Part shown: positions 53,202-62,034 of the stretch, one piece after another
Numbering within the stretch: the first letter of the stretch is position 1
Layout: every line of letters begins with the position of its first letter
Origin: Corallococcus sp. NCRR
GTDB lineage: Bacteria > Myxococcota > Myxococcia > Myxococcales > Myxococcaceae
DNA: 64,000 bases
Direction of reading: 5' to 3'
Assembly: GCF_026965535.1 (NCBI RefSeq)
Contig: NZ_CP114039.1
Coordinates: 5,704,001 to 5,768,000, forward strand
The notes under the pieces: generated by a model
What the model saw: only the letters and a program-made list of their open reading frames with translations
Databases searched by the model: none
What the model was told of the DNA's origin: nothing
Program-made: the position numbers and the translations under genes

Positions 53202-53489
53202 TCAACCCTCGACGGTCTGGGGCTGCTCGCCGTCCGGGTGACCCTCGCGGCACACCCGGGCGTCTTCATCGGCGGACAGCTCCGAGGCCGTGGCTTCAGC
53301 GCCCACTCCGAGTGACTCGACGCAGCGATAGCCTGCGTCACCGCAGTTCGTGTCCTGGCCGTTGACGCTGCAGACATCGACGCAGAGCGGATACCTCGCG
53401 CAGACGGTGCTGCACGGGGGCTCCGCGGCGAGCGCCGGCGCGGAGGTGAGCAGGAGGAGGGCAGCGGCGAACGGAGTGGGGAGGCGCAT
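53202..53489 (-). CDS. Small secreted Cys-rich protein
   Basis: A 95-residue precursor with a clear signal peptide ending SAPALA. The mature part has seven Cys (PPCSTVCARYPLCVDVC, then NC, RC and VC) followed by an acidic tail. It is convergent with the His-tail gene (19 bases between stops). Like the peptide at 25989, it looks like a disulfide-stabilised extracellular protein; the Cys patterns differ. Confidence 0.65.
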   Translation of the reverse strand: MRLPTPFAAALLLLTSAPALAAEPPCSTVCARYPLCVDVCSVNGQDTNCGDAGYRCVESLGVGAEATASELSADEDARVCREGHPDGEQPQTVEG

Positions 53490-53606
53490 GCGGAACTCCG
53501 GTGGTGACGTGGAGTGCGGATGCTCACCCGGGACACGCGGCGCGGGAAATCGTGGCTACCCGCTACGCGCGGCGTGTCGCGCGACAGGCCGGACCCGGCG
53601 TCTGGT

Positions 53607-54191
53607 ATGACTTCAGCCATGTTCCTGAAGCACGTCTCGCCTCTCCTCGCGCTCCTGCTGTCCGTGCCCGGCGAAGCGCCCCGGGCGGCGGCTCCGGTGG
53701 CCTCTCCGTGCGCCCAGGCCCCCCTGTTCCAGCGCTACGCGCGCAGCGGCATGGTGGAGTCCCTGCCTGGAAACAAGGTGCGCCTGACGGCGGTGGCGGA
53801 CGTCCACAGCGAGGATTGCGGCGCCCCCGACTGCTATTTCACCCGGGTGCGCGCGGTGTTCCACTTCGCGGAAGGCGAAGGCTGCCAGGTGCGCGAGGTG
53901 AAAGTCTCCACGGAGGATGGCGGCTGCCGCCCGCAGGGGGAGCGTGCTCCAAAGAGACAGGAGGCGTTCTTCCCGAAGGGCCCCGCGGACGTGGCCGACC
54001 CGGCGTTGGCGCAACTCACCCTGCACACGCGCAAGGCGGACCGCGCCCTCATCCTCCTCCCCAAGAACCTCTTCTACTTCGAGGACGTGAAGCCTGGCGC
54101 CTCGCTCCACACGACGCTGCCCACCGGCGAGGCGGGAGAAGACGCCTGCTGTTGGGGGGCCTCCATCGCGGAGCCGCACTTCCGCGATTAG
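53607..54191 (+). CDS. Secreted protein of unknown function
   Basis: A 194-residue exported protein with a leader (FLKHVSPLLALLLSVPG). The mature part has about six Cys in pairs (SEDCGAPDCYF, EGCQVREV, GGCRP, EDACCWG), likely forming disulfides. Start ATG 53607 is used; ATG 53619 would also leave the leader intact. The frame opens at 53514, but those residues look non-coding. No known domain. Confidence 0.68.
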   Translation: MTSAMFLKHVSPLLALLLSVPGEAPRAAAPVASPCAQAPLFQRYARSGMVESLPGNKVRLTAVADVHSEDCGAPDCYFTRVRAVFHFAEGEGCQVREVKVSTEDGGCRPQGERAPKRQEAFFPKGPADVADPALAQLTLHTRKADRALILLPKNLFYFEDVKPGASLHTTLPTGEAGEDACCWGASIAEPHFRD

Positions 54192-54315
54192 GAACCCGCG
54201 ACGCGCCGTGATGGTGATTTCGTTATATTCTAGTTTTTCTTAATAGAATTGACTTGCTGGTTTTGGTGCTCGCAATGTCTCGCCGTCGCCACGATGGCGA
54301 CAGGGGGAGCACACC

Positions 54316-55887
54316 ATGCCGAAGTCGAAGCACCTCGCGTCCTGCCTTGCCCTCGCGCTGGCCACGGTCTCGCCAGTGGCCCTCGCTGATTCGGCCATCT
54401 ACGGCGGCGGCCCGTTCTATTCGGGCGGCACCGCGGTGATGAACGACCTGCGCGGCTCGGGCTTCACGACCGTCATCCTCTGGAGCTTCCACATCGAGGA
54501 CAACGGCGACCTCGTCTACAACGACATCCCGGTCGTCCGGAACGGCGCCTATATCGGCGACCCGGCTTGGCCCACGCGGCTGGCCACGCTGAAGACGGCG
54601 CCGACCTCCGTCAATCGCATCGAGGTGTCCATCGGCGCGTGGAGCGTGCCTGACTTCGAGCGCATGGCCCGGCTGGTCAACGGCACCGCCGCGGGCTGCG
54701 GCAGCACGCTCGTCTGCGGCACCGGCACCAACAGCATCCTGTACCGCAACTTCCAGGCGCTGAAGGCCGTCACCGGCGCGGACGCGGTCAACTTCGACGA
54801 CGAGAGCGCCTACGACCTCGCTCCGACCACGCAGTTCGGACAGATGCTCATCGGCCAGGGCTTCAAGATCACCTTCGCGCCCTACACCCAGCAGGCCTTC
54901 TGGCGCGGCCTCAAGGACAACCTGGGCAGCGCGGTCGACGGCATCTACCTCCAGGTCTACGACGGCGGCGCAGGCAACAACCCCGCGAGCTGGAACACCG
55001 CCATGGGCATGACCGTGGACCCCGGCCTGTGGTCGCGCCACGGCACCAACTGCGCCAGCGGCGACAGCCCGGCCACGGTGCAGAGCAAGATGAGCAACTG
55101 GAAGAGCACCGCCGGCATCCACGGCGGCTTCATGTGGCTGTACGACGACATCCAGAAGTGCTCGGCGCAGGGCACGAGCGCGCAGTACGCGGCGGCCATC
55201 AACACCGCCGTCAGCGGCAACACCCCGCCGGTGGCCCACTTCGGCGTCACCGTGAGCGGACTCACCGCGACCTTCAGCGACGCCTCCAGCGACAGCGACG
55301 GCACCATCACCTCGCGCAGCTGGAGCTTCGGCGACGGCAGCGGTTCGACGGCGACGAATCCCAGCCGCGTCTATGCCACCGCCGGCAACTACAACGTCAG
55401 CCTGACCGTGACGGACAACGGAGGCGCAAGCCACACGAAGACCCAGGCCGTCTCCGTCGGCGCGGGCTACGCCAACCTGGCGCTCAACAAACCGGCGACC
55501 GGATCCACGGCCTGCAACAGCAGTGAGTCACCGGCCAAGGCGGTCAACGGAAGCGTCTCCGGCGGCACCACCGACAAGTTCTGCTCGCTGGCCTCGGGCG
55601 CCTGGCTGCAGGTGGATCTCGGCTCGGTGCAGACGGTCAGCCGCTTCACGGTCCAGCATGCCGGCGCGGGCGGCGAGGCGAGCACCTGGAACACCCGGGC
55701 CTTCACCCTCCAGACCTCCACCAACGGCACCAACTGGAGCACCCCGGTGACGGTGACCAACAACACCGCCAACACCACCACCCACGCCATCAGCGCCACC
55801 TCCGCGCGCTATGTCCGGCTCAACATCACCACCCCCAGCCAGAACGGCGACCCGGCGACGCGCATCTACGAGCTCGAGGTTCGCTGA
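54316..55887 (+). CDS. Secreted GH18-like protein with PKD and F5/8C domains
   Basis: A 523-residue exported protein (signal peptide ending VSPVALA). Residues about 25-300 have the look of a glycoside hydrolase 18-type barrel, with VILWSFHIEDNGDL and a putative acid-residue motif ADAVNFDDESAYD in place of the usual DGxDxDxE. A PKD domain follows (about 305-378; PPVAHFGVTVSGLTATFSD, WSFGDGSG). The C-terminus is an F5/8 type C/CBM32 domain (about 385-523; LNKPATGSTACNSSE, WLQVDLGSVQTVSRF). It should bind and may cut an extracellular glycan. Preceded by an AT-rich leader (54219-54260). Confidence 0.82.
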   Translation: MPKSKHLASCLALALATVSPVALADSAIYGGGPFYSGGTAVMNDLRGSGFTTVILWSFHIEDNGDLVYNDIPVVRNGAYIGDPAWPTRLATLKTAPTSVNRIEVSIGAWSVPDFERMARLVNGTAAGCGSTLVCGTGTNSILYRNFQALKAVTGADAVNFDDESAYDLAPTTQFGQMLIGQGFKITFAPYTQQAFWRGLKDNLGSAVDGIYLQVYDGGAGNNPASWNTAMGMTVDPGLWSRHGTNCASGDSPATVQSKMSNWKSTAGIHGGFMWLYDDIQKCSAQGTSAQYAAAINTAVSGNTPPVAHFGVTVSGLTATFSDASSDSDGTITSRSWSFGDGSGSTATNPSRVYATAGNYNVSLTVTDNGGASHTKTQAVSVGAGYANLALNKPATGSTACNSSESPAKAVNGSVSGGTTDKFCSLASGAWLQVDLGSVQTVSRFTVQHAGAGGEASTWNTRAFTLQTSTNGTNWSTPVTVTNNTANTTTHAISATSARYVRLNITTPSQNGDPATRIYELEVR

Positions 55888-55983
55888 CCGACCCTTCCCA
55901 CGCGCGGGCGCGATGGGGACTCGACAACAAGTAAAAACTGATAAATAGGACTTCCAAGTCTTCGCAGGCCTGGAGGTCCATCG

Positions 55984-57405
55984 ATGAAGAACCCCCCTTT
56001 GTTGTCCGCTGTCGTCCTCGCCGCGCTCGCGGCGGGCTGTGGTGAGGAGCGCCCCGAAGGCCCCGAACTGGCCACGTCCAGCGGGGCGCTCGCGTGCTCC
56101 ACGCGCATCACCTACGGGGACCGGTGGATCCACCCCGGGCACCCGGAGCAGTACGACATCGCGAGCGGCCTGGTGACGTGGGACGGCAGCTGCGTCAACG
56201 AAGGCACCAACTCCTACGCCGTGTTGTCCAACGGCTGGAAGCCGTACTTCACCGGCAACAACGCCTGTGTGATGGCGCTCGACACGACGGACTGTGGTGG
56301 CGCCGCGGCCTGCGCGACGCGCGTCACCTACGGTCCGGCGTGGCTGCATCCGGCGGGGCACCCGGCCCAGTACGACGACGTGGGCGGCCGGGTGACGTGG
56401 GACCGGGGCTGCACCAACGCGTCCCCCAACTCGTACACGGTGCTGTCGAACGACTGGGCGCCGTACTTCAGCGGCACCAACGCGTGCGGCATCTCGCTGC
56501 GCTACACGGGCTGTGGCGGGCTCTACCAGAACCCCGTGGTGCCCGTGGACTGCGCGGACCCGGGCGTCATCTTCGACGGCACGCAGTACGTCGCGGCCTG
56601 CACGTCCGGAGGCGCGGCCAACGCGTTCCCGCTGCGCACGTCCAAGGACCTGGTCACCTGGACGTCCGCCGGCACCATCTTCCCCTCCACGCGCAAGCCG
56701 ACGTGGGCCACGGGTGACTTCTGGGCGCCGGAGATCCACAAGGTGGGCAGCCGGTACATCGCGTACTTCACCGCGCGCCACCAGGACGGGAAGCTGTCCA
56801 TCGGCGCCGCGACGGCCACCAGCGCCCTGGGCCCCTTCACGGACCTGGGCCATCCCCTGGTGCATGACACGGGCATGGGGATGATCGATGCCACGTTCTT
56901 CTACGACACCGCGGGCGTGCCGTACCTGGTGTGGAAGGCGGACGGGAACGCGGTGGGGCAGACCACGCCCATCTATGGCCAGACGCTGTCGGCGGATGGG
57001 CTGTCGCTCACCGGCACGCGCCGCACGCTGATGAGCAACACGCTCGGCTGGGAGGGCGGCGTCGTCGAGGCGCCGTGGGTCGTCGCGCGGGGCGGCTACT
57101 ACTACCTCTTCTACAGCGGTAACTCGTACGCCAACAGCACCTACGCCGTGGGAGTGGCCCGGGCCACGAGCCCGCTGGGGCCGTACACGAAGCTGGGCAA
57201 TCCCATCCTCAAGACGGGCGGCGGTTGGGTGGGGCCCGGCCACAACTCGGTGGTCACCGGCCCCGGCGGGGACACCATCATGGTCTACCACGCGTGGAAC
57301 AGCGCCCACACGGCGCGGGTGATGCTCGTGGATGCCATCACCTGGCCCAACGGCTGGCCCGCGGTTCCGGAAGCGCCTTCCTCCGGTTCTCGGCCCATGC
57401 CGTAG
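55984..57405 (+). CDS. GH43-type lipoprotein with two N-terminal repeats
   Basis: A 473-residue lipoprotein (lipobox LAAGC, Cys19). Two repeats of about 70 residues (38-105 and 108-178) each read TYG-W-HP-Q-D-VTWD-C-N-NSY-VLSN-W-PYF-G-NAC; this small module with paired Cys may bind glycan. The five-bladed GH43 domain follows (about 183-460) with the base DPGVIFDG, the middle Asp in MIDATFFYD and the acid Glu in VVEAPWVV. Likely arabinanase or xylosidase activity on plant or microbial polysaccharide. It has a good ribosome site (GGAGG). Separate from the GH18-like gene by 96 bases. Confidence 0.88.
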   Translation: MKNPPLLSAVVLAALAAGCGEERPEGPELATSSGALACSTRITYGDRWIHPGHPEQYDIASGLVTWDGSCVNEGTNSYAVLSNGWKPYFTGNNACVMALDTTDCGGAAACATRVTYGPAWLHPAGHPAQYDDVGGRVTWDRGCTNASPNSYTVLSNDWAPYFSGTNACGISLRYTGCGGLYQNPVVPVDCADPGVIFDGTQYVAACTSGGAANAFPLRTSKDLVTWTSAGTIFPSTRKPTWATGDFWAPEIHKVGSRYIAYFTARHQDGKLSIGAATATSALGPFTDLGHPLVHDTGMGMIDATFFYDTAGVPYLVWKADGNAVGQTTPIYGQTLSADGLSLTGTRRTLMSNTLGWEGGVVEAPWVVARGGYYYLFYSGNSYANSTYAVGVARATSPLGPYTKLGNPILKTGGGWVGPGHNSVVTGPGGDTIMVYHAWNSAHTARVMLVDAITWPNGWPAVPEAPSSGSRPMP

Positions 57406-57418
57406 CGGTTCGCTTCAA

Positions 57419-57447
57419 GCAGGGGACCGGCGGCTTCCGGCCCCTGC
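57419..57447. terminator. Hairpin between convergent genes
   Basis: GCAGGGG-A-CCGG, 6-base loop, CCGG-CCCCTGC: an 11-pair stem with one bulged base, between the GH43 stop and the TetR stop. Confidence 0.5.
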
Positions 57448-57461
57448 CTGACGACGCGCTG

Positions 57462-58184
57462 TCACCCGGCGTCCGTGATGCGCGCCAGCAGCTCGCTCAA
57501 CAGCGCGCTTTCGCCCGGGGTCAGGACGGTGATCCGGTCCAGGGAGGCGCGCAGCGTGGTGGCCGCTGAGCGGGCCTCCGTGTTCGCTGGACGCGCTGCT
57601 TCGCTGGTGATCGCGGCGATGACCGTCTCCCTCGCGGCATCGGACAGGCCGGGGTCGCGTTGCCCTTCGGGCTGGCGCAGGAGCGTGAGCACCGCGCCGT
57701 TGCACATCGACGACACGAGGCCGAGCGCCCGCTCCTCACTGACCCGCAGGCGGCCCGCGAGCGCGATGTTCCGGATGCGGCGCCTCAGCACGTCGTTGCC
57801 GGTGCTGACCACGGAGGACTCGGGAGCCGGCTCCAGGTCGCTGCACATGAGCGCGAACAGCCCTGGGTGGCTGAGCCCGAACGCGACGTGCATGTCCCAG
57901 CCCATCCGCAGGTCCTGAAGCGGATCCGGGTGCGGCTTGCGCGCGGCCTTCTTCGCCACGTAGCTCGTCAACTCGTGCTCGACCACGGCCGACAGGAGGC
58001 CGCGCTTGTCCCCGAAGAGCCGGTAGAGCGTCGGCGCCTGCACCCCGGCGGCGGCGGCCACCGCGCGCGTCGTCGCGGCGTCGGGCCCTCCTGACGCGAT
58101 GAGCTCCGCTGCGGCGACCAGGATGCGCGCGCGCGTATCGGGGCCCTCGGCGTCTTCGGCGGCGGCCTTCTCGCGATCCTTCAT
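57462..58184 (-). CDS. TetR-family repressor next to the NmrA-like reductase
   Basis: A 240-residue regulator with a TetR DNA-binding domain (about 16-65; [26 protein letters not shown]). It is divergent from the NmrA-family gene across a 125-base gap holding nested inverted repeats (58232-58265). This is the usual layout for a repressor induced by the compound its neighbour reduces, such as a quinone. The ligand is unknown. Confidence 0.88.
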   Translation of the reverse strand: MKDREKAAAEDAEGPDTRARILVAAAELIASGGPDAATTRAVAAAAGVQAPTLYRLFGDKRGLLSAVVEHELTSYVAKKAARKPHPDPLQDLRMGWDMHVAFGLSHPGLFALMCSDLEPAPESSVVSTGNDVLRRRIRNIALAGRLRVSEERALGLVSSMCNGAVLTLLRQPEGQRDPGLSDAARETVIAAITSEAARPANTEARSAATTLRASLDRITVLTPGESALLSELLARITDAG

Positions 58185-58231
58185 GCGACCGACTTAGCAC
58201 GCGGCTGCCGGAACGTCGGTAACGAAGACTT

Positions 58232-58265
58232 GATAACGGCGATAGCAGTCGCTACGTTATCGCCG
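58232..58265. promoter_or_regulatory. Nested inverted repeats, GATAACG-N16-CGTTATC and CGGCGATA-N13-TATCGCCG
   Basis: Two interleaved perfect dyads with 7- and 8-base arms, with TAGC-N4-GCTA at the centre. They lie 48 bases from the tetR start and 45 bases upstream of the NmrA-like start. Best read as one TetR operator with two half-site pairs. Confidence 0.65.
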
Positions 58266-58309
58266 GTATCGGAATTGTGTTTCCGATGGTACTGGACAGG
58301 GGTCGTTCA

Positions 58310-59185
58310 ATGATCGTCGTGACCGGAGCAACCGGGCAGCTTGGCCGCCTCATCGTGGAGAAGCTCATCGCCCGCGTCCCCGTGGACCGGGTCGCCGTCA
58401 GCGTCCGGGACGTCCAGAAGGCCCAGGACCTGGCGGCACGGGGCGTCCGGGTGCGGAGGGGGGACTTCGCGGAGCCGGCGAGCCTCGCGCAGGCCTTCGA
58501 GGGCGCGACCCAGGTGCTGATGGTCTCGTCGAACGCGGCCGCGCACGGGGGCGATCCCCTGGCCCAGCATCGCTCCGCCATCGACGCCGCTCGGTCCGCT
58601 GGAGCGCGGCGCATCGTCTACACGAGCCACATGGGCGCGAGCCCCACGTCGGCGTTTCCTCCCATGCTCGACCACGCGGCGACGGAGCAGATGCTGGCCG
58701 GGTCCGGTCTGGCGTGGACCTCGCTTCGCAATGGGTTCTACGCGTCGAGCGCGGCGTTCCTGCTGGAGCGAGCCCTGCAAGCGGGAGTCTTCGAGGCCCC
58801 GGCGGATGGAAAGGTCTCCTGGACCACGCACGCCGACCTCGCGGAGGCGGCGGCGGTGGTCCTGACGAACGAGGGGCGGTTCGACGGGCCGACGCCGCCG
58901 CTCACGGCCTCGCAGGCACTCGACTTCGGTGAGCTGTGCGACATCGCGTCGGACCTCCTCGGACGGCCCATCCGTCGAAGCACCGTGTCGGAGGATGAGA
59001 TGCGCGCGAAGCTCGTGGCGAGCGGCATGCCCGCGCCGGTGGTCGGCATCTCGCTCGGCCTCTATCGCGCGAGCCGCGATGGCGAGTTCGCCGCCGTCGA
59101 CCCCACGCTGCGGCGGTTGCTCGAGCGTGAGCCGGTGAGCATGCGCGAGTTGCTCGCCGGGAAGCTGCTCAGGGCGCGGGGATGA
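58310..59185 (+). CDS. NmrA/QorB-like NAD(P)-binding protein
   Basis: A 291-residue Rossmann-fold protein. The cofactor motif is TGATGQLGRLIVEKL at 5-19. Sequence around VYTSHMGASP and TSLRNGFYASS fits the atypical SDR subgroup of NmrA and quinone oxidoreductase 2 (QorB), which bind NADPH and reduce quinones or sense redox state. Start ATG 58310 has an AGGGG site; the longer frame from 58277 begins before it with poor composition. Its 3' end overlaps the convergent membrane-protein gene by 17 bases. Confidence 0.87.
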   Translation: MIVVTGATGQLGRLIVEKLIARVPVDRVAVSVRDVQKAQDLAARGVRVRRGDFAEPASLAQAFEGATQVLMVSSNAAAHGGDPLAQHRSAIDAARSAGARRIVYTSHMGASPTSAFPPMLDHAATEQMLAGSGLAWTSLRNGFYASSAAFLLERALQAGVFEAPADGKVSWTTHADLAEAAAVVLTNEGRFDGPTPPLTASQALDFGELCDIASDLLGRPIRRSTVSEDEMRAKLVASGMPAPVVGISLGLYRASRDGEFAAVDPTLRRLLEREPVSMRELLAGKLLRARG

Positions 59186-60314
59186 ACTGCGGCTCCCCGG
59201 GACGCAGGGGCCCCAGGTACTTCAGCCACTTCTCGTACTCGCTGTCGTACGAGGCCCGGCGCACATAGACGTCACCGAAGCTCCCCGAGGTGGGCGTGGC
59301 ACGCAGCCACAGGTCCAGCGCGCCCGTGTCGTCCAGCCGCGCCACGCCGATGTCTCGGGGCGACGGCGTCCCCGGCAACGGGGGCAGCGGCTCCACGCCC
59401 TCGTCAGGCTTCGTCTCCAGGCTCTGCATCCGGTCCCGGATCGCGTCCAGCACCCAGGGGTCCATGCCCGGCGTGGCGCGCAGGCGGGCGTCCTGGGCCT
59501 CCAACCGTGCGCGCAGCGTGGGGAGCACCTGGGTGCGGAGGGTCTCCACGGCCCGGGCGTCCCAGCCCAGGTAGCGGGTGCTGCTCACCAGGGCCTGGTG
59601 CAGACCGTTCAGGTCGTCCAGGGTCGGCAGGTCCTGGGTCCGGGCCAGCCACGTCTCATAGAACGTGCGCAGGAACCACTCCTGCTCATGCCGGATGACC
59701 GGCACCGTCCTGCCCCATTCCCAGTCCGGCGCGAGCCCCGTCTGCCCCAGGTGCCAGGAGTTGAAGCCGCCTCGCGAGTCGGCGAACTTCGAGAGCTCGG
59801 CCCAGCGGGTCTCGACGTCGGGGCGGGACTCGATGAGTTCGCGGCAACGGCGCATGTCCTCGGCCGAAGCGCGCGGGTCCGAGGCCACCAGGTCACACGC
59901 CTTGTCCACCGCGCCGCCCTCCACCGCGGCGCGCAGCGCGAAGCGCGCCTCCTGCTCCTGCCGCGCGCGGTGACGTGACGTCGACCACTCGCCACCCATG
60001 ATGGACAGGGCGGCGGTGACGGCGCATGCGACCAGCGCCACCATGGGCAGGCCCATCCCCAGCGGGACCGCGTCGAACGGGCGGTCCGACAGGAAGCGCC
60101 GCCAGCCGACCCAGAGCGTGAGGAGCAGCGGGAGCACCGCGAGCACGAAGGCCAGGCCGTTCAACGACTGATGCAGCGGCGTGGCGGAGTGCCGGTAGGA
60201 CTCGCTGCTGAAGGCCAGGGTGAAGAAGGTGCCCACCAGCAGCGCCACGCCCAGCCCCAGCTCCACCAGCAGACACACTCCGGCGACGACCGCGCTCATC
60301 CTGGATGCCCCCAT
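59169..60314 (-). CDS. Membrane protein of unknown function with large soluble domain
   Basis: About 381 residues. Three hydrophobic segments lie near 10-35, 55-80 and 100-120, followed by a soluble domain of about 250 residues with many Trp and Arg (TRWAELSKFAD, WHLGQTGLAPDWEWGR, EQEWFLRTFYETWLARTQD) and no known motif. Two starts are possible, 60314 and 60299, neither with a good ribosome site. Overlaps the NmrA-like gene tail-to-tail. Confidence 0.68.
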   Translation of the reverse strand: MGASRMSAVVAGVCLLVELGLGVALLVGTFFTLAFSSESYRHSATPLHQSLNGLAFVLAVLPLLLTLWVGWRRFLSDRPFDAVPLGMGLPMVALVACAVTAALSIMGGEWSTSRHRARQEQEARFALRAAVEGGAVDKACDLVASDPRASAEDMRRCRELIESRPDVETRWAELSKFADSRGGFNSWHLGQTGLAPDWEWGRTVPVIRHEQEWFLRTFYETWLARTQDLPTLDDLNGLHQALVSSTRYLGWDARAVETLRTQVLPTLRARLEAQDARLRATPGMDPWVLDAIRDRMQSLETKPDEGVEPLPPLPGTPSPRDIGVARLDDTGALDLWLRATPTSGSFGDVYVRRASYDSEYEKWLKYLGPLRPGEPQFIPAP

Positions 60315-60378
60315 CCCGTCGCGGTCAGGGCCCCATGCTCCCGGCCGCGCTCCGTGAGCGTAGCCGATTCCGGCGCTC

Positions 60379-61086
60379 CTATGCCGCGAGGGGAAGGCTG
60401 GAGGCGCCAGCCTCACGGAAGATGCGCGGGTAGACGCTCCGGGCGACGCGCGCCGAGAAGAGGATGGCCTCCTGATCCTCGGGGTCCGTCAGCTTCCCCA
60501 AAAGCTTCACCATCTCCGCCACGTGGTCTCCGTCCAGCGCCCCATGGCTGCGCAGGAACGTCACCGACTTGTGGATGTTGGGGATGGCGGACGCCGCCCG
60601 CATCCGCTCCGCCCACTGGCCTGCCCGCGTCTGCGACAGGTACTCCAGCACGTACGCGGTCCCCAGCACGGCCGTCGGTACGCCCGCGCGCGACGTGAAG
60701 AAGTTCCACCCCGTGTAGGCATCCACCGCCGGGCTCTTCGCCGCCGCCTCCACCTGCTCCTGCGACCACCCCAGGTTCTTCAGGTCGGACAGCAACCACA
60801 GGTCATGCCCCCGCTCCTCCTCGCCCTTCTGCACCAGGAGCTCCGCCAGCTCCGGATGCCGCCCCAGCTTCCTCAGCCGCAGGCCCGCTTCGCCCAGAAG
60901 CGCCGTGCTCCAGCGGGCGTAGTGGAACGTCTGGACGAGGTAGTGGATGTAGCCCTCCGCGTCGAGGGTGCCCTCCAGCATGCGGCGGGCGTCGGGCTGC
61001 GCATCCACCGCCGCCACCAGCGCTCGCGCCTCCGCGTCCAGCGCCGCCAACCAGCCCGTTCCCTGCTGCTCCGTCTGTGTTTGCAC
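60379..61086 (-). CDS. Heme-oxygenase-like (HDO-type) putative diiron enzyme
   Basis: A 235-residue all-helical protein of the iron-containing redox enzyme group (heme-oxygenase-like fold). Candidate metal ligands are visible in FHYARW, GEEERGHDLW and FLRSHGALDGDH, the spaced Glu/His/Asp pattern of HDO diiron oxidases and oxygenases such as UndA- and SznF-type domains. It follows the FeeM-like gene by 66 bases on the same strand and is probably in one operon with it, which suggests oxidation of an N-acylated product. Metal use and reaction are inference. Confidence 0.8.
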   Translation of the reverse strand: MQTQTEQQGTGWLAALDAEARALVAAVDAQPDARRMLEGTLDAEGYIHYLVQTFHYARWSTALLGEAGLRLRKLGRHPELAELLVQKGEEERGHDLWLLSDLKNLGWSQEQVEAAAKSPAVDAYTGWNFFTSRAGVPTAVLGTAYVLEYLSQTRAGQWAERMRAASAIPNIHKSVTFLRSHGALDGDHVAEMVKLLGKLTDPEDQEAILFSARVARSVYPRIFREAGASSLPLAA

Positions 61087-61152
61087 GTGCGTCTCCTGTC
61101 CGGGGCCATTCCGGGCGCCCGGTGGATGTCTGTTTTGAAGATGAACCCCAGG

Positions 61153-61965
61153 CTAGGCGGCGGAGCTCACACCGCTCTCCAACGCATGGAAGCGCGCCAG
61201 CGTCTCCGCTGGGATCTCGTCGAGCGCCATGATCAACGGCAGCGTGAACCACTGGAAATACGCGTCGTAGAGCGGCTCCGCGATGAAGCGCGCGCCCATC
61301 GTCCTGGCGAAGAGCGAGGGCGACCTGGGGACCCGCAGTCCGTCCAACAACCCCTGCTTCGCCCGCGCCCGCTCCTCCGGCGTGTAGTAGGGGGTCCGGG
61401 ACTGCGCCGCGGCCTCCCGTGGATCCGGCACCGCCACCTGGAAGCACGGGCTGCGCCATCCCCGGCTCGCCACCACCTGCCATGACAGCAGGGCGTCCTC
61501 GGGCGAATCCGTCTCCAGGTTCGCGGATGCAATCCAGTGGGTCACTCCCCGCCGCCGGCTCTCCGCGTACATGCCCGCCTGCAGCCAGGTCACGGCCTCC
61601 GAGCGCCGCCACTCCGGCAGCACGCAGAAGCGCGAGGGCTCGGCGAACACCATCCCCGGCCGGAGCAAGGCGGAGAGGTCCATCCGCTGCTCCATCTCCA
61701 GGCCCACCCGCACGCCCAGGTTCGCCGCCACCTCCGCGTTGGGCAATGCAATCCGCATCGTCGCCACCGGCTCGGCGCCGTCATGGACCAACACGTGCAC
61801 GGTGGTGTCGAGCGTGTCGATGCAGGTCATCTCCCGCCGGGACACCGCTGACTGCTCGGACAGCAATCCCATCTCTCCGCCAAAGACAGCCCAGCGGATG
61901 CGAGCCGCGTCATCCAACTCACGTTGGGTGGTGGCGACACGCCAATGCCAATGCTTGCGCCTCAT
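61153..61965 (-). CDS. GNAT/autoinducer-synthase-like acyltransferase (FeeM-like)
   Basis: A 270-residue protein. Residues 1-190 resemble the GNAT subgroup that includes N-acyl amino acid synthases (FeeM) and LuxI-type synthases: a near-N-terminal RIRWAVFGGEMGLLSEQS with the Arg-Glu pattern, then CIDTLDTTVHVLVHDG, PVATMRIALP and FCVLPEWRRSEA. An additional C-terminal part (about 195-270; MGARFIAEPLYDAYFQWFTLPL) is not typical of GNAT. The start at 61965 has a GGGAG site. With the heme-oxygenase-like gene downstream, this looks like a small pathway making a modified acyl compound, possibly a signal. Confidence 0.75.
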   Translation of the reverse strand: MRRKHWHWRVATTQRELDDAARIRWAVFGGEMGLLSEQSAVSRREMTCIDTLDTTVHVLVHDGAEPVATMRIALPNAEVAANLGVRVGLEMEQRMDLSALLRPGMVFAEPSRFCVLPEWRRSEAVTWLQAGMYAESRRRGVTHWIASANLETDSPEDALLSWQVVASRGWRSPCFQVAVPDPREAAAQSRTPYYTPEERARAKQGLLDGLRVPRSPSLFARTMGARFIAEPLYDAYFQWFTLPLIMALDEIPAETLARFHALESGVSSAA

Positions 61966-62034
61966 GGGTCGTCTCCCGGGGGCGGGCACCGCCCGAGGCC
62001 TCATTCGAGGGCCCCGGGCGGCGTGAGGCTCACG

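Noticed and set aside
54219-54275. Sigma-70-like promoter before the GH18-like gene (TTGACT near 54249)
   Set aside because: A -35-like hexamer and AT-rich sequence are present, but I could not find a convincing -10 at the right distance.
61153-61965. True LuxI-type homoserine-lactone synthase
   Set aside because: The general pattern is shared, but length and C-terminal part differ and no LuxR partner is nearby, so only a FeeM-like acyltransferase call is kept.
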